A stretch of 64,000 nt of DNA, taken from positions 3,032,093 to 3,096,092 of the forward strand of contig NC_079890.1 of the NCBI RefSeq assembly GCF_024868665.1, given 5' to 3'. The translations under genes and the position numbers were made by a program. The notes below the pieces were generated by a model. That model worked only from the letters and a program-made list of their open reading frames with translations. It was not told where the DNA came from and ran no database searches. Below, one piece after another: positions 1-12,434 of this stretch. This DNA is from Triplophysa rosa. Taxonomy: Eukaryota > Chordata > Actinopteri > Cypriniformes > Nemacheilidae. How positions within the stretch are numbered: position 1 is the first letter of the stretch; the number at the start of each line of letters is the position of its first letter.

Positions 1-635
1 CCTCGTCGTCAGCAAAGAATCTTGGCGTTCTATTCGATAGTAATCTGTCATTTGAGAGCCACGTCGCCAACACCTGTAAAATTGCGTTTTTCCATCTTAA
101 GAATATATCTAAACTACGTCATATGCTGTCAATCTCAGATGCAGAGAAGTTAATTCATGCATTCATGACATCAAGACTAGATTACTGTAATGCACTGTTA
201 GGTGGTTGCCCTGCAGGCTTATTACAAAAACTCCAATTGGTCCAAAACGCGGCAGCTCGAGTTCTTACACGTACAAAAAAGTATGAACATATTAGCCCGG
301 TTCTGTCAACCTTGCACTGGTTACCTATAAAGCATCGCGTTAACTTTAAAATCTTGCTTATTACCTATAAAGCCTTACATGGTTTAGCTCCTCAGTACTT
401 GAATGAACTCCTTTTGTATTACAGTCCTTCACGTGCATTACGCTCTCAGGCGTCCTGTCAGTTGGTAATACCTAGAATTTCAAAATCAAGTGCAGGTGGT
501 AGATCCTTTTCCTATCTAGCGCCTAAACTTTGGAATAGTCTTCCCTGCACTGTCCGGGAGGCAGACACACTCTGTCAGTTTAAATCTAGACTAAAGACGC
601 ATCTTTTTAATCTTGCATACACTACTCTTCCATAA
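1..635 (+). pseudogene. L2-clade LINE, C-terminal end of the reverse-transcriptase ORF
   Basis: Open frame from position 3 to the stop at 633-635, truncated at its 5' side by the window edge. It encodes about 210 residues with KNLGVLFDSNLSF, then SRLDYCNALL, LQLVQNAAARVL, LHWLPIKHRVNFKILL, TYKALHGLAPQYL and a late FKSRLKTHLF. This run is characteristic of the region after the reverse-transcriptase catalytic core in L2/CR1-type retrotransposons of fish. The catalytic core and endonuclease are not in view. The frame has no stop or frameshift over 630 bp, so the copy may be fairly young. The strand is opposite to syt7. Whether the full element is intact cannot be judged here. Confidence 0.88.
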
Positions 636-1590
636 TATAAATCTTTAGAGGGTTTAGGCTGCATTAGTTAGATCAACCGGAACCAAAAACACAACTGATG
701 TACTTGTTGCATCAAAGAGTACAGAACAGTACTCTACTCTCAGCCAGTCTTGTCTCATTGTTCCAAGGTTACCACAGCGAGCAGGATGCAGTTCATGGCC
801 TGACCTGATGGTAGAGCGGAGAATGGGAAGTGGGGACCTGACAAGAGCTGAGATGATAGAGCTGGATAAAGAAGGACGCGGTCTCTTGACATGTCTTCAC
901 CACAAAATTTCAAATGCTATTAGATTATTAATGATAATCTTAAACTATAATTTATTTTATTATTAAGTTTATTTATTTTATTTAGCCTTGTTGTGCAAGT
1001 TCTCTGGAGCTTGTGCAGAGGCAGCAGCTTTTGCCAGAGGGGAACTGGAATCCCCTGGTTGGGCCTGGGTTCTCCTGAGTTTTTTTTCTCGATTAGAGTT
1101 TTGGGTTCCTCGCCACCGTTTGCATACTGTTTTTGCACTATCTGCCTGACCGGGGGGGCTGCTTTAGAATCTTAAAGTTTTACTTAATTAATATTGCATA
1201 TAGGAATTTATTATCTGTTATATTTGACCTGTGCTTCTCTCTCCTTTATCCTAATTGTGTGCTCTCACTGAGCGTGTGTGTGTGTGCGTACTTGTCTGTG
1301 TACGTATGTGTGTGTGTGTGTGTGTGTGCTGCGCATCCGTGTGTGTGTGTGTGCTCTGTGTCTGTGTGTGTTGGTGCGTGTTGTGTGTGTGGAGTGTTTT
1401 GTGTGTGTTGGTGCGTGTTGTGTGTGTGGAGTGTTTTGTGTGTGGGTGTGTCTGTCTTCTGTGTTTTCAACCTTTTCTTGTTTTTGCAGGTACAACTTTG
1501 ATTGTTTTGCTTGTAGTCAATGTGTCTCATGTACAGCTGCTTTGTAACAATGAAAATCGTAAAAGCGCTATATAAATAAAGTTGAGTTAT
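636..1590 (+). mobile_element. 3' untranslated region and 3' end of the L2-like LINE
   Basis: Follows the LINE ORF on the same strand. The end carries AAAAGCGCTATATAAATAAA at 1561-1580 followed by gttgagtt, the typical 3' terminus of fish L2-like LINEs. The UTR contains a long GT-rich microsatellite near 1278-1450 that creates several spurious Cys/Val-rich ORFs. Confidence 0.8.
1278..1452. repeat. GT-rich microsatellite within the LINE 3' end
   Basis: Imperfect (TG)n broken by short units. A unit of about 37 bp (tggtgcgtgttgtgtgtg plus gagtgttttgtgtgtgt) occurs twice around 1370-1440. Confidence 0.85.
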
Positions 1591-2580
1591 CATACTTGTG
1601 CACTTGTGAATAAGTAACTGTTGATTGGTCCTCTTCTCTTCTCATGGACTGATGGTGGCATTGACGTTAAATCAACACCAATTATGCCTGTGCATGCAAG
1701 TACTTGACACGACTATGAGCAAACCGTCGGGCTAACAGTTGTCCAAAACATATCAGGGTTTGTCAGTCTGTCATTTCGCACAGTACAGTTCTTTCGTGTG
1801 TCAGCCCTCAAATACGACTACTACCTTGAATCGACATCCCCAGCACACGGTTGCCACCTGGTGGTTAAACTAATTACTACAAGAAGAGGAATGCGCATGC
1901 GCAACCTGCGCGTATTATGTATGCGAGGTAACAAAAATCCGGCGGTGCGCGTACTGTTCTGATGACGAAATTTTTGTCACGCACACTCTACGCTGTCCCT
2001 CGCGTACGCGTAAAAAGGGAATCATACTTCAGCCTTTAGATGTAGGCTATACGATTCTGTTTTTTTAACTAAACCCAAACACAAAGCGTTATTAAAATAC
2101 CATAAATTTATCTTCATATACAGGACTCAACATGCTGTAGATTCAAAAAGCACATAGAGCCGATTTTAAATTTATTTAGTGATATTGCAGCCAAAAAATT
2201 AGATTTTAATATGGCGACATGTCAATAAATTAAAATCTCATTTGATCTTTAGTCTTGTGACAAAAAAATCATATGACAACTAGATGCAAAACTATTGATG
2301 CCGTTTTTGAATTTAGTATTTTTTGTTTCAATGTTGCTAAATAAGTTCAAAATAATTATAGTTTCTCTCACAAAAGTATCACTTTATTTTTAATATAAAA
2401 TTATTTGTTTGTGTTGTAGAGGAACTGGATTGGACAGCATGATGGTTATGAGAAATTTTTACGACTGTAGAATTCGGCCAATAATCTTCATCAGGCTATT
2501 TAAAATTCTTAAAAATAGATCTTCTATCTGTATGTCAAATTGGAACACGTGGTTTAAGACTGTTTTGAGGAAGTGCTTAC

Positions 2581-2700
2581 CTTTTGTCAGTTGTAGGTGT
2601 TTCTTTGTCCGCTGGCGCCTCCTGTAGGTCTGGAAGGTTGGCGAAGTCATCTTGCTCGGCCAATCCAATTGCCAGAGACAGAACGACCATCTTGCCCTCT
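2581..2700 (-). CDS. syt7: syt7 linker cassette exon C
   Basis: A 120-bp exon, phase 2 to phase 2, with donor GTAAGC (2575-2580) and acceptor ...ttttgtgacag (AG at 2701-2702). It encodes EGKMVVLSLAIGLAEQDDF, then NLPDLQEAPADKETPTTDK and ends within the next codon. The first half is hydrophobic and the second acidic and Pro/Thr-rich. Its phase matches exons A and B, so any of the three can be included or skipped without frameshift. It is the last syt7 exon in the window; the constant linker, C2A and C2B must lie to the left of position 1. The assignment is inferred mainly from strand, phase and position. It could be a fish-specific or rarely used exon. Confidence 0.7.
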
Positions 2701-2795
2701 CTGTCACAAAACACGTAGACTTTATCAAACAACCAAAACAAAGCAAACCGAAAGAAATGATAAAGATTAATGAGCAGTTGTACGGAATAAATCAT

Positions 2796-2830
2796 TATAT
2801 ATATATATATATACAGTATATATACAGTAT
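2796..2830. repeat. (TA)n with CAGTATATA units
   Basis: Alternating TA run followed by two acagtata units. Confidence 0.9.
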
Positions 2831-3300
2831 AGGAAAGTTTGAATATTTGGCCTTGGACTAGATGCTTATGAAAAGTTTAAAAAGAGACTCTATAAGCTAC
2901 CCACACAGACAGAGATAAATCAGGACGAATCACAGAAATTGTTTAATGGAGGTCTATTGGATTTTTGTGATATTTGATCATCAGTACAAGAACTCCAAGT
3001 CAGTTATAAAATACACGATACTGTGAGAGAACAGACTGAAGGGTTATCTTGAAAACTTTAACATTAGTCAAACGGAGAAACTTTGCTCTTGGATTGATAT
3101 GCTCCATCACTCCCAGCGACCTCACATAGGATAAGCAGTATAGAGAATCAATGGATGGATGGTCTTGTGGATTTTTATAATATTTTGCCTTGTTGAGCTA
3201 AAATAAATACAGTGAAAAAGTTGACAAAAGTTAAAAGAGACTGAGAAAACAGCATATGCTAGATGGACTGCTGGGGACTGAACGTCACACTCTTTTACCA

Positions 3301-3302
<2 letters not shown>

Positions 3303-3337
<35 letters not shown>
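3303..3337. repeat. (CA)n microsatellite
   Basis: About 17 uninterrupted CA units. Confidence 0.95.
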
Positions 3338-3339
<2 letters not shown>

Positions 3340-4370
3340 CTGTGTTAAAAGTCTTCAGGCCTCCATGTTCCGTGTGCCTCTGTGAAATGACTCATTCTTT
3401 CCCAAGACTCTTTCTGCTCTCCAGAATTTCAACTTTCTTTTTTTGTTTGCTTCTATATCAGGTTCATTTTACAATACGCCCTTTTTCTCTTCCAATTGAT
3501 GCATGGCAGCAAAGAAGAATCACGACTGAGATCTCTTTATCATTTCAGTTGTTTCTCTTAGACACCAATGCGATAGCTCTTTCTATAGTTCTTACTGTGT
3601 GTTAGTAATTGTCATTGTGCTTTATTTCTGAGAAAAAAACTTATGAGAGTTTAATTAAATGTCAATAAACTCATTATATCTTCTCTCTCGATACATATCT
3701 AGCTATCCATCCATCTCCCTTTCACTTCATAAATAAACACATTTGATATAGACTTGTGCTTGTAAAAGACATATTGGCAGATTAAAACACCCTTTACTGT
3801 GGGACACACACTTGCTGTATTGATTATTATACAGTATATCACCTTTACAAGGACTGTGAATTCACATCAGGGACCTAAAGGAAGGTATATTAATAGTACA
3901 GAAGCACTTAGGCCTTCCTTCTGATTTCCGCAGACTAAAAATGTGTGCTTTGTCTTGACAGATTTGTTATTAAGGGCAGAAAGCAAAATATTGTTGGATC
4001 TTTTAGGAGAAACAGATGATAAATGATAGCTGGAGCTTTAATATATCTTAAAGACATATCAAACACCAGCTATACAGTAAATAAACCAAAATCAGTTATT
4101 GAGAAAATAGACGAAAAGTGTCCTTACCTTACCCCGACTCAAGAAGGTAAGTTTTTATTCACAGCTTAAGCAGTTTTGCAATCAGTTTGACGTCACTAAC
4201 GTAACATAAGGGCGTCAAATAACCTGCAATGTTATGTTTTTAACAGAGATGGCGATAGTGAGGCAAAAGTTACGGATTGTAGCTTTTGTAGTTATTTTCA
4301 ATTTTCAATAAAAAAAATTTTTTATTGAGATATTTGTTGTAAGTTTTATTTTAGTTTTTTTCTTTACTAT

Positions 4371-4741
4371 TTAAAGGTCCAGTGTGTAATTTTTTGAAGG
4401 ATCTACTGACAGAAATGCAATATAATACACATAATGTCTTCAGAGTTGTATAAAGAACTTACATAAAGAAGCGTTATGTTTTTATGACCTTAGAATGAGC
4501 TATTTCTATCTACATACACCTCGGGTCCCATTGCCTTCAAGTCTCCATGTTGTTTCTACAGTAGCCCTAAACGGACAAACTGCGTTTCGTAAATACGTTA
4601 TCTCCTTCGACAAAGCGAAAATGCGGCGACATCTTAGTTCTGTGTCTGCCGCCGTAGTGCTTCGAAAGGGTGGTGGAGTGAGACGTTGGTTGCAATTCAC
4701 AACGTCACCACTAGATGCCGCTAAATTTCATACGCTACCTT
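4371..4741 (+). mobile_element. MITE family 1, copy 1
   Basis: Begins TTAAAGGTCCAGTGTGTAAT and runs through the same order of blocks as 11186-11532 and 61719-62067 (GACAGAAATGCAATATAAT, GCGTTATGTTTTTAT, GAGCTATTTCTATCTAC, CGTTATCTCCTTCG, GGTTGCAATTC, ATGCCGCTAAATTTCATAC). In copy 3 the right end CATACACTGGACCT mirrors the left end, so the family has short terminal inverted repeats. No transposase is encoded; the ORFs inside are incidental. Confidence 0.8.
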
Positions 4742-5999
4742 ACATTTTTTTGTTTTACATTACTAAAAATTAATAGTATGCTTTCAAACACAGTTATTCT
4801 TGCTCACATTTAACACCGCATCAGCTCGAATATTTGCTTAATCTGATTATCAATAATGTGTTTAGTGTGAATTCACAGCAGTGATATACTGTAGTCCAGC
4901 AGAGCAGCGGAGCAGAACTCCAGCACAATAACACAAATCACTGTAATCCCTCGTGCAGGCAAGATCTTAATTGCCTGTCAGACAATCACAGTATCAGAGA
5001 ATTAAACCTGGAGCCATTTACAGTTTATATGATCCTGTAGAGCCAACGATTATTACTACATTAACTGTGCAGGAAAATAGAGATTAAAGTTTAAACTGGT
5101 CCCAGACAAATATCCACTTAATGAAAAATTAAATCTAAACGCCTCACACAATTACGCCGCAACGACTGAACTGCCTGTAGTTTTGACTCCTTATAGTTCT
5201 TCACTATCCCGTCCAACACAAAACGAATCTGTAAGGATAGCAAACCCACAGCAATAGAATAAATATACAGCTGCGGAAAAATGAAGAGAGCGTTCCAAAT
5301 GTTCATTTAATCATCATTTCTAGATTGTGGCCATTCCAGTCTAGTGTCTGTTGAATTTAAACAAAATCAAACCTCAGGAGTGACATAAAGTAATTTAACA
5401 GCAACGTCATAAAAATCCAGGTTATATATATATCATTTTTGAACTTTTCCTAAATATATGTAGAAATATGATGTTGTATTGTTGAAAAGTGAACATGAAC
5501 TTGTTTTCTTTGCCGTATTTGAGGTCTAAAAAAACAGAGCATCCTTTCTGTTATTTTCATCTGTTTCTCCAGTTTTCAGTTTCTGCTAATTAAATGCAAA
5601 TAGAAAAAACATTTTTATTTGAGATTTGGCAGAAATATTGTCAGTAGTTCACAGAACGAAATTCATTTATTTGACCTAAACACGCACCTACAGTATAGTA
5701 ACTGAAAATAAGTTTTAAATGGTCTTTTATTTTTTTTAAATGGTCTTTTTATTCTTGACATGTAGTGTAAAGGGCTGGTATAACATTGAAGTCATGGTCT
5801 AGTGAATAGTGCACATGCTCTGAAACGCTACGACTGATGCTACTCCATCTTGTAATGGATCCCTCTCCCACGCCTTGTCTCTTCTACCTGTCATTTCCTT
5901 CCACTTCTCCACTATCCTCTCAATGTGAATCCCCCCAAAATAACATAAAAATTCCACGTTTCTCTGACAACACTCTTCTTTAAATGCTAGACCATCAGA

Positions 6000-6000
6000 A

Positions 6001-6038
<38 letters not shown>
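6000..6038. repeat. (CT)n microsatellite
   Basis: Simple CT repeat with one GT interruption. Confidence 0.9.
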
Positions 6039-6039
<1 letters not shown>

Positions 6040-7639
6040 TTCAGGACTGTTCATCATGGTTGTAATGATCCTGAGGACAGGAGATCAATGCCGTGTGGAG
6101 TTGATCTGCCAGCAGAGAACATATACTGACACTAAACCATTGACCACACACACACATGCAGGCATACACACTGAGCGCTGTCACCTATAGAGCTTGTATA
6201 GTGTTAAATGACCTTGGCACAAAAACACACACTTAAACAGGCGTGTGTAAGCCCGCGGGCGTACCAGCGCTATCACAAACCGGCCCAGAATTGAAACGTA
6301 AACTGTGCAAATTAATACAAAAAAATCAGACTCTCTTTCATTGCTTCCACTTTTTTCTAAAAGAGAGGGTATTGACAGCATTCAGTAGATTTTCTGAAAG
6401 ATATTGGGTATTTCCTTTGGCCTCAGTTGAGGTGAAACCACTAAATTAAAAGATTGGATATATTATATTACTTCTGATAATACAATGTCCTGCACCATTG
6501 CACAGCAAGAGAAATTACGAGAAAATATAATGAGATTGAGTACGTAAAAAATACAAAATTGGTAAATAGACCGAATTTCTTTGTTGTTGCGTGTAGTCAG
6601 AAAAGTCAATGCAATACAAACATACAAATGATTGTCATTACCTTATAATGAAACATCTGAATCACTTGCTGGATGGATATTTACTTCACAACATAGTTAA
6701 AGGTAAAGTATGTTATTACATCAGCACTAATGTAAGTGATTGGTTCCAAACAGGTTTCCCAGACGTCGTCTGCCATTGGTCGACGAACAGTCCCACCCCG
6801 AACTCGTGCATTCGGTTGTACCGATGTTGCTTTGTCAAGCTAGTCTTGATTATGAAAAAAGACACAAGAATTGGACTAAAAGAAGTGTGTGCAAAAAGGA
6901 ATAAAGTACGAACGAATGGTAAAAAAAAGTATGAATAAATGAACTATTAAAATATTTCTGTTAATTAAAATAATAAAACAAACTTAATATTATTTGAAAA
7001 ACTAAACAAAAAATAGAAATGTTGCCATAGCATGAAAAAGGAAATAAGTTTACTGTGAGTTGAGGCACTACATTTTTTTAAACCATTTAAGCGCGATTTG
7101 AAACAGTTGCTTTTGAATCTCTGTCAGGCAGCGCACCAGTAGGCTAGAAGTTTTCTTTCGTGCTTGAATGAACAAAAACACACAAGATTATGCCAGAAAG
7201 CCCGTTTTTCGTAAGTAAAGATTTCAATGTGTTAAATAAAATCCTAAACGAATGCAATGGGAAAGTGCGTCAGATCTGTGTAGAGTGTTAAAGGGGCTGC
7301 ATTCTTAAACCTGCTGCTGTGAGTCACTCTTGTCATTAATGTTAATCAAAGAACAAAAGAAAAGAGGAAATCAATGTGTTTTGTAGCTTTAATTCTGTAT
7401 TTAATTTAGACTTTAGCATTAACGACTGTAAAGTGTTTGAGAACTTAATTCAATTTCTGTATATTTCCTACCTGTTAGACATGATAGCTCTCAATTATAC
7501 ATCAGTTGCAGTACTAATATCAGAATGTTGGCTTTCATTCATAAAATGATGTTGTTAAAGAAATCTGTTGTTTCTACATTAATTTGGAGATTAAATGTGA
7601 AATTGTTAGAACGTTAAAGTATATTAAAAAATGTCAATG

Positions 7640-7722
7640 TTATGTGCGATTAATCATGATTAATCACAGAAAAAACGTGCGATTAATCAGATAAAAATTT
7701 TTAATCGATTGACAGCACTAAT
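7640..7722. mobile_element. Transposon end fragment with GATTAATC repeats
   Basis: Contains repeated gcgattaatcatgattaatc blocks and ends ATCGATTGACAGCACTA, like the terminus of a widespread fish hAT-type element. The other end is not found. Confidence 0.45.
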
Positions 7723-9473
7723 AAAAGTATATAAATAATAAAGTGAAGGCACATTAAAATAGCTAAAATTAACATGACATTAACAAAATAATTAATAACA
7801 CTACAATTAAACTAAAATAAGAAACACTTATTTGAACTGCTAAATTTGATCAGGTCTCTGTGTTTGAGAATAGCTAACCCAAGACACGTATAAACACTCA
7901 TCGATTATGTAAAGAAACTCCCTCCTATATGCCACCCGATTGAAATCGTGTTCACTTAATCTATGTTGAACAGCTAAAGACACACACTTGAATAATCCAC
8001 TCCCTGCGGCGTCCAGGTGACAGGTGCAGAGCCATGAAGACGTGCTAACCAAACAGATGGGCAAGCAGAGAGGCGCAGAAGGGTGTGATGAGACGCGGGA
8101 CGCGTTCGGGTGTGAGTAAATGACACAGCGTAATGAGAAACAAAGAGCACGGACAGACATGAGCGAGCAGCACGTGAGGGAAGTCATGAATCGAGCGTGA
8201 CCGAGTGACAGAGCGTAAAACACGCCAGCGTACGAGCAGGAGGGTGAAAACACAAGCAAGACCAAGCTAGCGACCAGAAAGTAAATTCTGTCGTGAGAGA
8301 CTTTGAATGTTGGCTTCATGAAACCTTGAGTGAAAATTGAAAAAGGTTGTTGTTTGAACACTTGTTAAAGTGTGGCTCAGGTGTTCTGGTGTTCTGTTTC
8401 GTGGGGCGTGTGATTTGGCCCCGAGTATAACCATACACTCAGCTCAGGATAAAATTTCACGATGCTGGGTTATATCACGATATTATGACCAAATAACTGG
8501 TTTATTTACAAAACATACATTTTTTATTAACATGTGTTTTTTTGGATTGCTAAAATTTGAGCAATTAATTAATTACTCAATTAATTAATTAATGAGTAAA
8601 TTAATCTAAATTAAATATTGCTGTCACTAAAAAATGTTAACACTAAATTAAAATAAAGAAAAAAACTAAGGAAGCAAAACCCTAAGAGAGAACTTCACAA
8701 AGCGCAAAATGAAACAAACAAACCTTTAACGCAGTTCACATGTTAACAGCTCAACTGATACATTAATATATCGTTACACTCCTAGAAATCATTTTTATTA
8801 TATAACAATCCAGCAAGCTAGATATCCAGCCAAACGTCAACCTTCCGCCCCAGCTAGACCAGCATTATTCAGCATAAACATGGAAATTCATGCTGGTACT
8901 TGTTTTTATTCAGCAGGTGAATGTGTAGCTGGATTTGGTAATATAAGGGTATCTTAGACACTGACATTTCAAGGAGTCGCAAGGAGCAAAAACATCAGTA
9001 AATTTAAAGTAAAATTAGAAATGAAGAGGTTACTATGGAAGCACCGTCAAAGCAACTGGTTCTAAATAGCAACCCACAATTCATGAGATGAACATGAAGA
9101 CTACAGAACAAATTACAGTAAAGATGATGTTGAACATTCACATTAAACTATTACAGTTTATATGGTATCTGCTGAAAAGGGTTGTGTAAAACAGAAACAC
9201 ACTGATGAATCCCTAACAATACCGCAAAATTAGCAGGAAGCAGAAAAGAATTAAGGGTAAATGTATCAAGGTGGCGCTGTGCAACGAATGTCCACTTCTG
9301 GCTTAATCGACAGCGAGTTGACACTATTTCGGAATAGTGTGAAAAAAGTGGTTTGTGATTACTTGTGTGCAAATTCTGTGTTTGGGCCACTAATATAACA
9401 CAATTCACCTTTAACGTTGATGTTCAAAATCTAAAAAGAAAATAATCAGTGTAAATTTGCAATTTAGACTCAC

Positions 9474-9830
9474 AGGAACGACTTGACGTCCATGCCTCTG
9501 GTTCGGATCTGTCCCATCATGTGGTCCCAGCTCCCGGGATTGGAACGCGACCTGGCCCCTCCGCCCGACCTGTAGCGGGATGCCCCTGCCCCAGCCGGGC
9601 TACCACGCACCCCCCGCGGGCCCCCACGTTGTCCCCCACCCCCAGGACCGGTGTGCAGTTGGCCCAGACTCTGGGAGGTGACTGGGGGGTCGTTGGGGCC
9701 TGGCGGGGGCTGGTGGGTTAGGGGCTGCTGAAGGCTTTGCTGCCTGACCAGGGGCCTGGGGCGGGCTGCTGAGGACGGGATATGCTCCAGGGTGGAGGTG
9801 GTGGAGAGAGAGGGGTCCCCAAAACTGGCA
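9474..9830 (-). CDS. syt7: syt7 linker cassette exon B (Pro/Gly/Arg-rich)
   Basis: A 357-bp GC-rich open stretch on the minus strand, bounded by donor GTGAGT (9468-9473) and acceptor ...atacgatgcag. A second in-frame AG 6 nt further gives an alternative start at 9824 (351 bp). Phase is 2 to 2, so both forms are skippable. It encodes about 119 residues: a Ser/Thr-rich start, RPRPLVRQQSLQQPL, a Pro-rich stretch, a Gly/Arg-rich low-complexity middle (GGGGQRGGPRGVRG) and the end SWDHMMGQIRTRGMDVKSF. No globular domain is visible and it is likely disordered. Assignment to syt7 rests on strand, phase, position between exons A and C, splice sites, high GC in an AT-rich intron, and a general resemblance to long mammalian linker isoforms. 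I could not align it here. Confidence 0.75.
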
Positions 9831-11149
9831 CTGCATCGTATGAGGGGACCGAGTTGGGGGGCGAGACAAGGACGAGAATTCACAAGAGGAATTCACAAGA
9901 TAAAGAGAACAGGATTAATGTAACGGAGGAAGAGGGTAACGGAAGACGAAGCCAGAGATGTAAAGACAACAACGAGGAAGGGTGTTGGGAGATAGAAGAG
10001 GACAACAAGGGTAAGGGTAGAGAAAGTAACAGACATTTCGAGACGTCCAGGGGACAAAGAAGCACAATGAGGAAATGAGGGAAGAAAAGAAAGGCAAAGT
10101 TAGAAGGCAGTGTTAACAAAATGCACAATGTTCACTTAAAGCGAGCCCCTTTTTCACCGAAGTAGTGCTGGTGCGAGAGTCAGTGGCCAATCGAGAAGCA
10201 TTCTGCTAAAGTCAAAGGTAGGATAGTAGGATACATTTTCAGAACAACAACTCAATCTGGCAGAACAAAACTAGATGCAGAACTAGGACATCGCAATGAG
10301 TGTTCAGTCAGATGTTTCTATTTTTACAAAGTATATTAAAGCTACAATCTGTAACTTGCCTTGGTTCAAAATAAAACTCAGTTTTTGAGACTTCAGGCAG
10401 TGGCTCCAGCTTTATGCAGTAAAAGTAATACTGTTAGTTACGTCATCATCGCCTCTCAGGTCAGCGGAAACACTGGTCGATTGTGACACCAAGCACCAGC
10501 ACCACTTTGATCGAAAAAGGGAATCTCTTATGTCTCTCGTGGCATGACCCTACAAAGGCGTATGTCTTGTACATCCAACTTCCCCTGCTAAAAGAATGTT
10601 TAACGTTCACCATCCACGCACCGATCGGACTCTATTCAATTCAATGACCATTTTTATCCTCTTCACCCCTCCCAACAGCTTCCGTAGCTATGTGACATGT
10701 CTGATTACTGTAAAGTCCTGTAGAACTGTGCTACCGATCCTAATGCTCTGCTTGAAGATTTACAGCAGCGGGGTTAAGCGGCACACACCTCTATCCAGAC
10801 CCCAATGCTGCGGTGGTACCCAAGGGAAGCATTTATAGAGAGTAGATTTGTGAACTGAATGGAAATCAGCAGTAGCTGAAACTCTGCCCCTTTTATACAC
10901 TTGTCAAGGTTGCAGTCGGCGGCATATTAGTGGACGTGGAGATTCATGTAGATGAGTTAAAGTAATGAGCTACCGGCCACTGTGATTGTTTTTTCATGTT
11001 ACGATGGAATGCTGGTATGATTGTTAGACTCGGTGAGGAGGCGTTTCATGCCGTAGGGCATGACGTGATTTAGCCAAATAGGACGTGTTCCTGGATCAAC
11101 ATTCATATGAAACCATTACAGCCCTAACACTTAGTACACATTCTTAAAA

Positions 11150-11985
11150 TCGTTGGGTGAAATATGGACAAACCCAACCGGTGGTTTAAAGGTCCAGTGT
11201 GTAGTTTTTTGGATGATCTGTTGACAGAAATGCAATATAATATACATAACTATGTCTTCAGAGTTGTATAAAGACTAATGAAGCGTTATGTTTTTATTAC
11301 CTTAGAATGAGCTATTTCTATCTACCTGTACATACACCCCTTACATGGAACGGACAAACTGCTCTTCAGAGCACGCTTCGTAACTACGTTATCTCCTTCG
11401 GCAAAGAAGCGAAAACGTGACGACATCTTAGTCCTGTGTCAGCCATCCTGGTGCTTTAAAAGGGAGGGGTGGAGTGAGCCGCTGGTTGCAATTCGCAACC
11501 TCGTCGATAAAATCTCCACATTGCTCCTTTAAAGGTGCAGTTTTTGATTTATAGCGGCCACTAGTGTTGTATTATAGATTTGCAACGAATCGCTCAGTCC
11601 AAAGAAGACGGTGGCCACCATAGTACAAAAAGATGTCGTTCTCATGTTGACGCAGGGAAGAGATCATGTGGGCATTAGAAAGACTGTAGAAAGAGCGATG
11701 TCTTATTTATTACATAAAATAAAAGGTCTGTGGATTTTAAGTATAAAAAGAAGGATAAAAGTCAGGCAGGAGCTAGGACGTGTGTTAATATATAAAGACT
11801 TTCCAGCAGAGATGCGTACGGATCACGGATCATGCACGATCCGTTTCACCAAACGCGCAATAGATCCTCCTAAAAACCCAGTATTGTTCCTTTAAAGTAA
11901 CCTAGAAAATATCCAACCCAGCACTTTGGGTTGAAACAAGGTTAATTTTAACCAAGTGGTTGGGTTCGTCCATATTTTATTCCAA
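11150..11985. mobile_element. TTGGGTT-type element interrupted by MITE insertions
   Basis: Left remnant CGTTGGGTGAAATATGGACA at 11151-11170 and right remnant (CCCAGCACTTTGGGTTGAAA ... TGGTTGGGTTCGTCCATATT, 11915-11979) form an inverted pair typical of a common fish element. The sequence between, 11186-11896, is bounded by TTTAAAGG and CCTTTAAAG and includes MITE copy 2 plus a second AAAGGTGCAG-type unit. Confidence 0.5.
11186..11532 (+). mobile_element. MITE family 1, copy 2
   Basis: Starts TTAAAGGTCCAGTGTGTAGT and shares its internal blocks with 4371-4741. It ends in a diverged ...gctcctttaa. It sits inside a TTGGGTT-type element split between 11150-11185 and 11900-11985. Confidence 0.75.
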
Positions 11986-12276
11986 ACCTTTGAAATCAGA
12001 GATATGATTGGTTATAGGGATGTTACTCAAGATTGGATTCCCAGTTTGTTACATTATCTAGGGGTCCAAAATCTGAATCTGGTTGATAGGAATGTTGTTC
12101 CAAGACCAATAAGAAACGTCTATCACATAAATCACGTTTTAACAGCACCCGTTACACCCAAGACTTTTATAAAATACCAATTCATATACATTTTTTATAT
12201 ATGTATATGTATATGTGCATGCTTTGTTGTATTCAAATACCCTTCACTCACAGTTTGAGCTGTCAAAACATAACAT

Positions 12277-12434
12277 TCAGCTTTCCTGTAGCTTAGTGGT
12301 AAGAGCATGGTGCTAACAACGCCAAGGTCGTGGGTTCGAATCCCAGGGGATTGCACATACTTACAAACAAATGTATAGGATAATGCAATGTAAATTACTT
12401 TGGATATAAGCGTCTGCCAAATGCATAAATGTAA
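12277..12434 (+). mobile_element. tRNA-derived SINE
   Basis: Head has RNA polymerase III promoter boxes: A box TAGCTTAGTGGTAAGAGC at 12289-12306 and B box GGTTCGAATCC at 12333-12343. The 3' part carries TTGGATATAAGCGTCTGCCA and ATGCATAAATGTAAAT, a tail shared by fish SINEs and their LINE partners. It is flanked by the direct repeat ATAACAT (12270-12276 and 12435-12441), consistent with a target duplication. This is not a functional tRNA gene. Confidence 0.85.

Larger units (their letters stand above)
1..2580 (-). other. syt7 intron after cassette exon C (partial)
   Basis: Holds the L2-like LINE end (1-1590). The remaining 1591-2580 has no ORF, RNA gene or clear repeat boundary that I can support; 1870-2010 is locally CpG-rich. 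Confidence 0.6.
2701..9473 (-). other. syt7 intron between cassette exons B and C
   Basis: About 6.8 kb. Contents I can name: a TA tract (2796-2830), a CA tract (3303-3337), one copy of the GGTCCAGTGTGTA MITE (4371-4741), a CT tract (6000-6038) and a GATTAATC-type transposon end (7640-7722). 4750-5990, 6100-7630 and 7840-9470 hold nothing recognisable. A 173-codon minus-strand ORF at 7840-8361 has no recognisable domain and is probably chance. Confidence 0.6.

Noticed and set aside
1133..1593. Overlapping Cys/Val-rich and His/Thr-rich ORFs on both strands
   Set aside because: Translations of the GT microsatellite in the LINE 3' region.
7840..8361. 173-codon minus-strand ORF
   Set aside because: No recognisable domain, no syt7-like phase or splice context, and ordinary composition; likely chance.
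12289..12343. Possible tRNA gene
   Set aside because: Promoter boxes belong to a SINE head with SINE tail and target duplication; the cloverleaf is degenerate.
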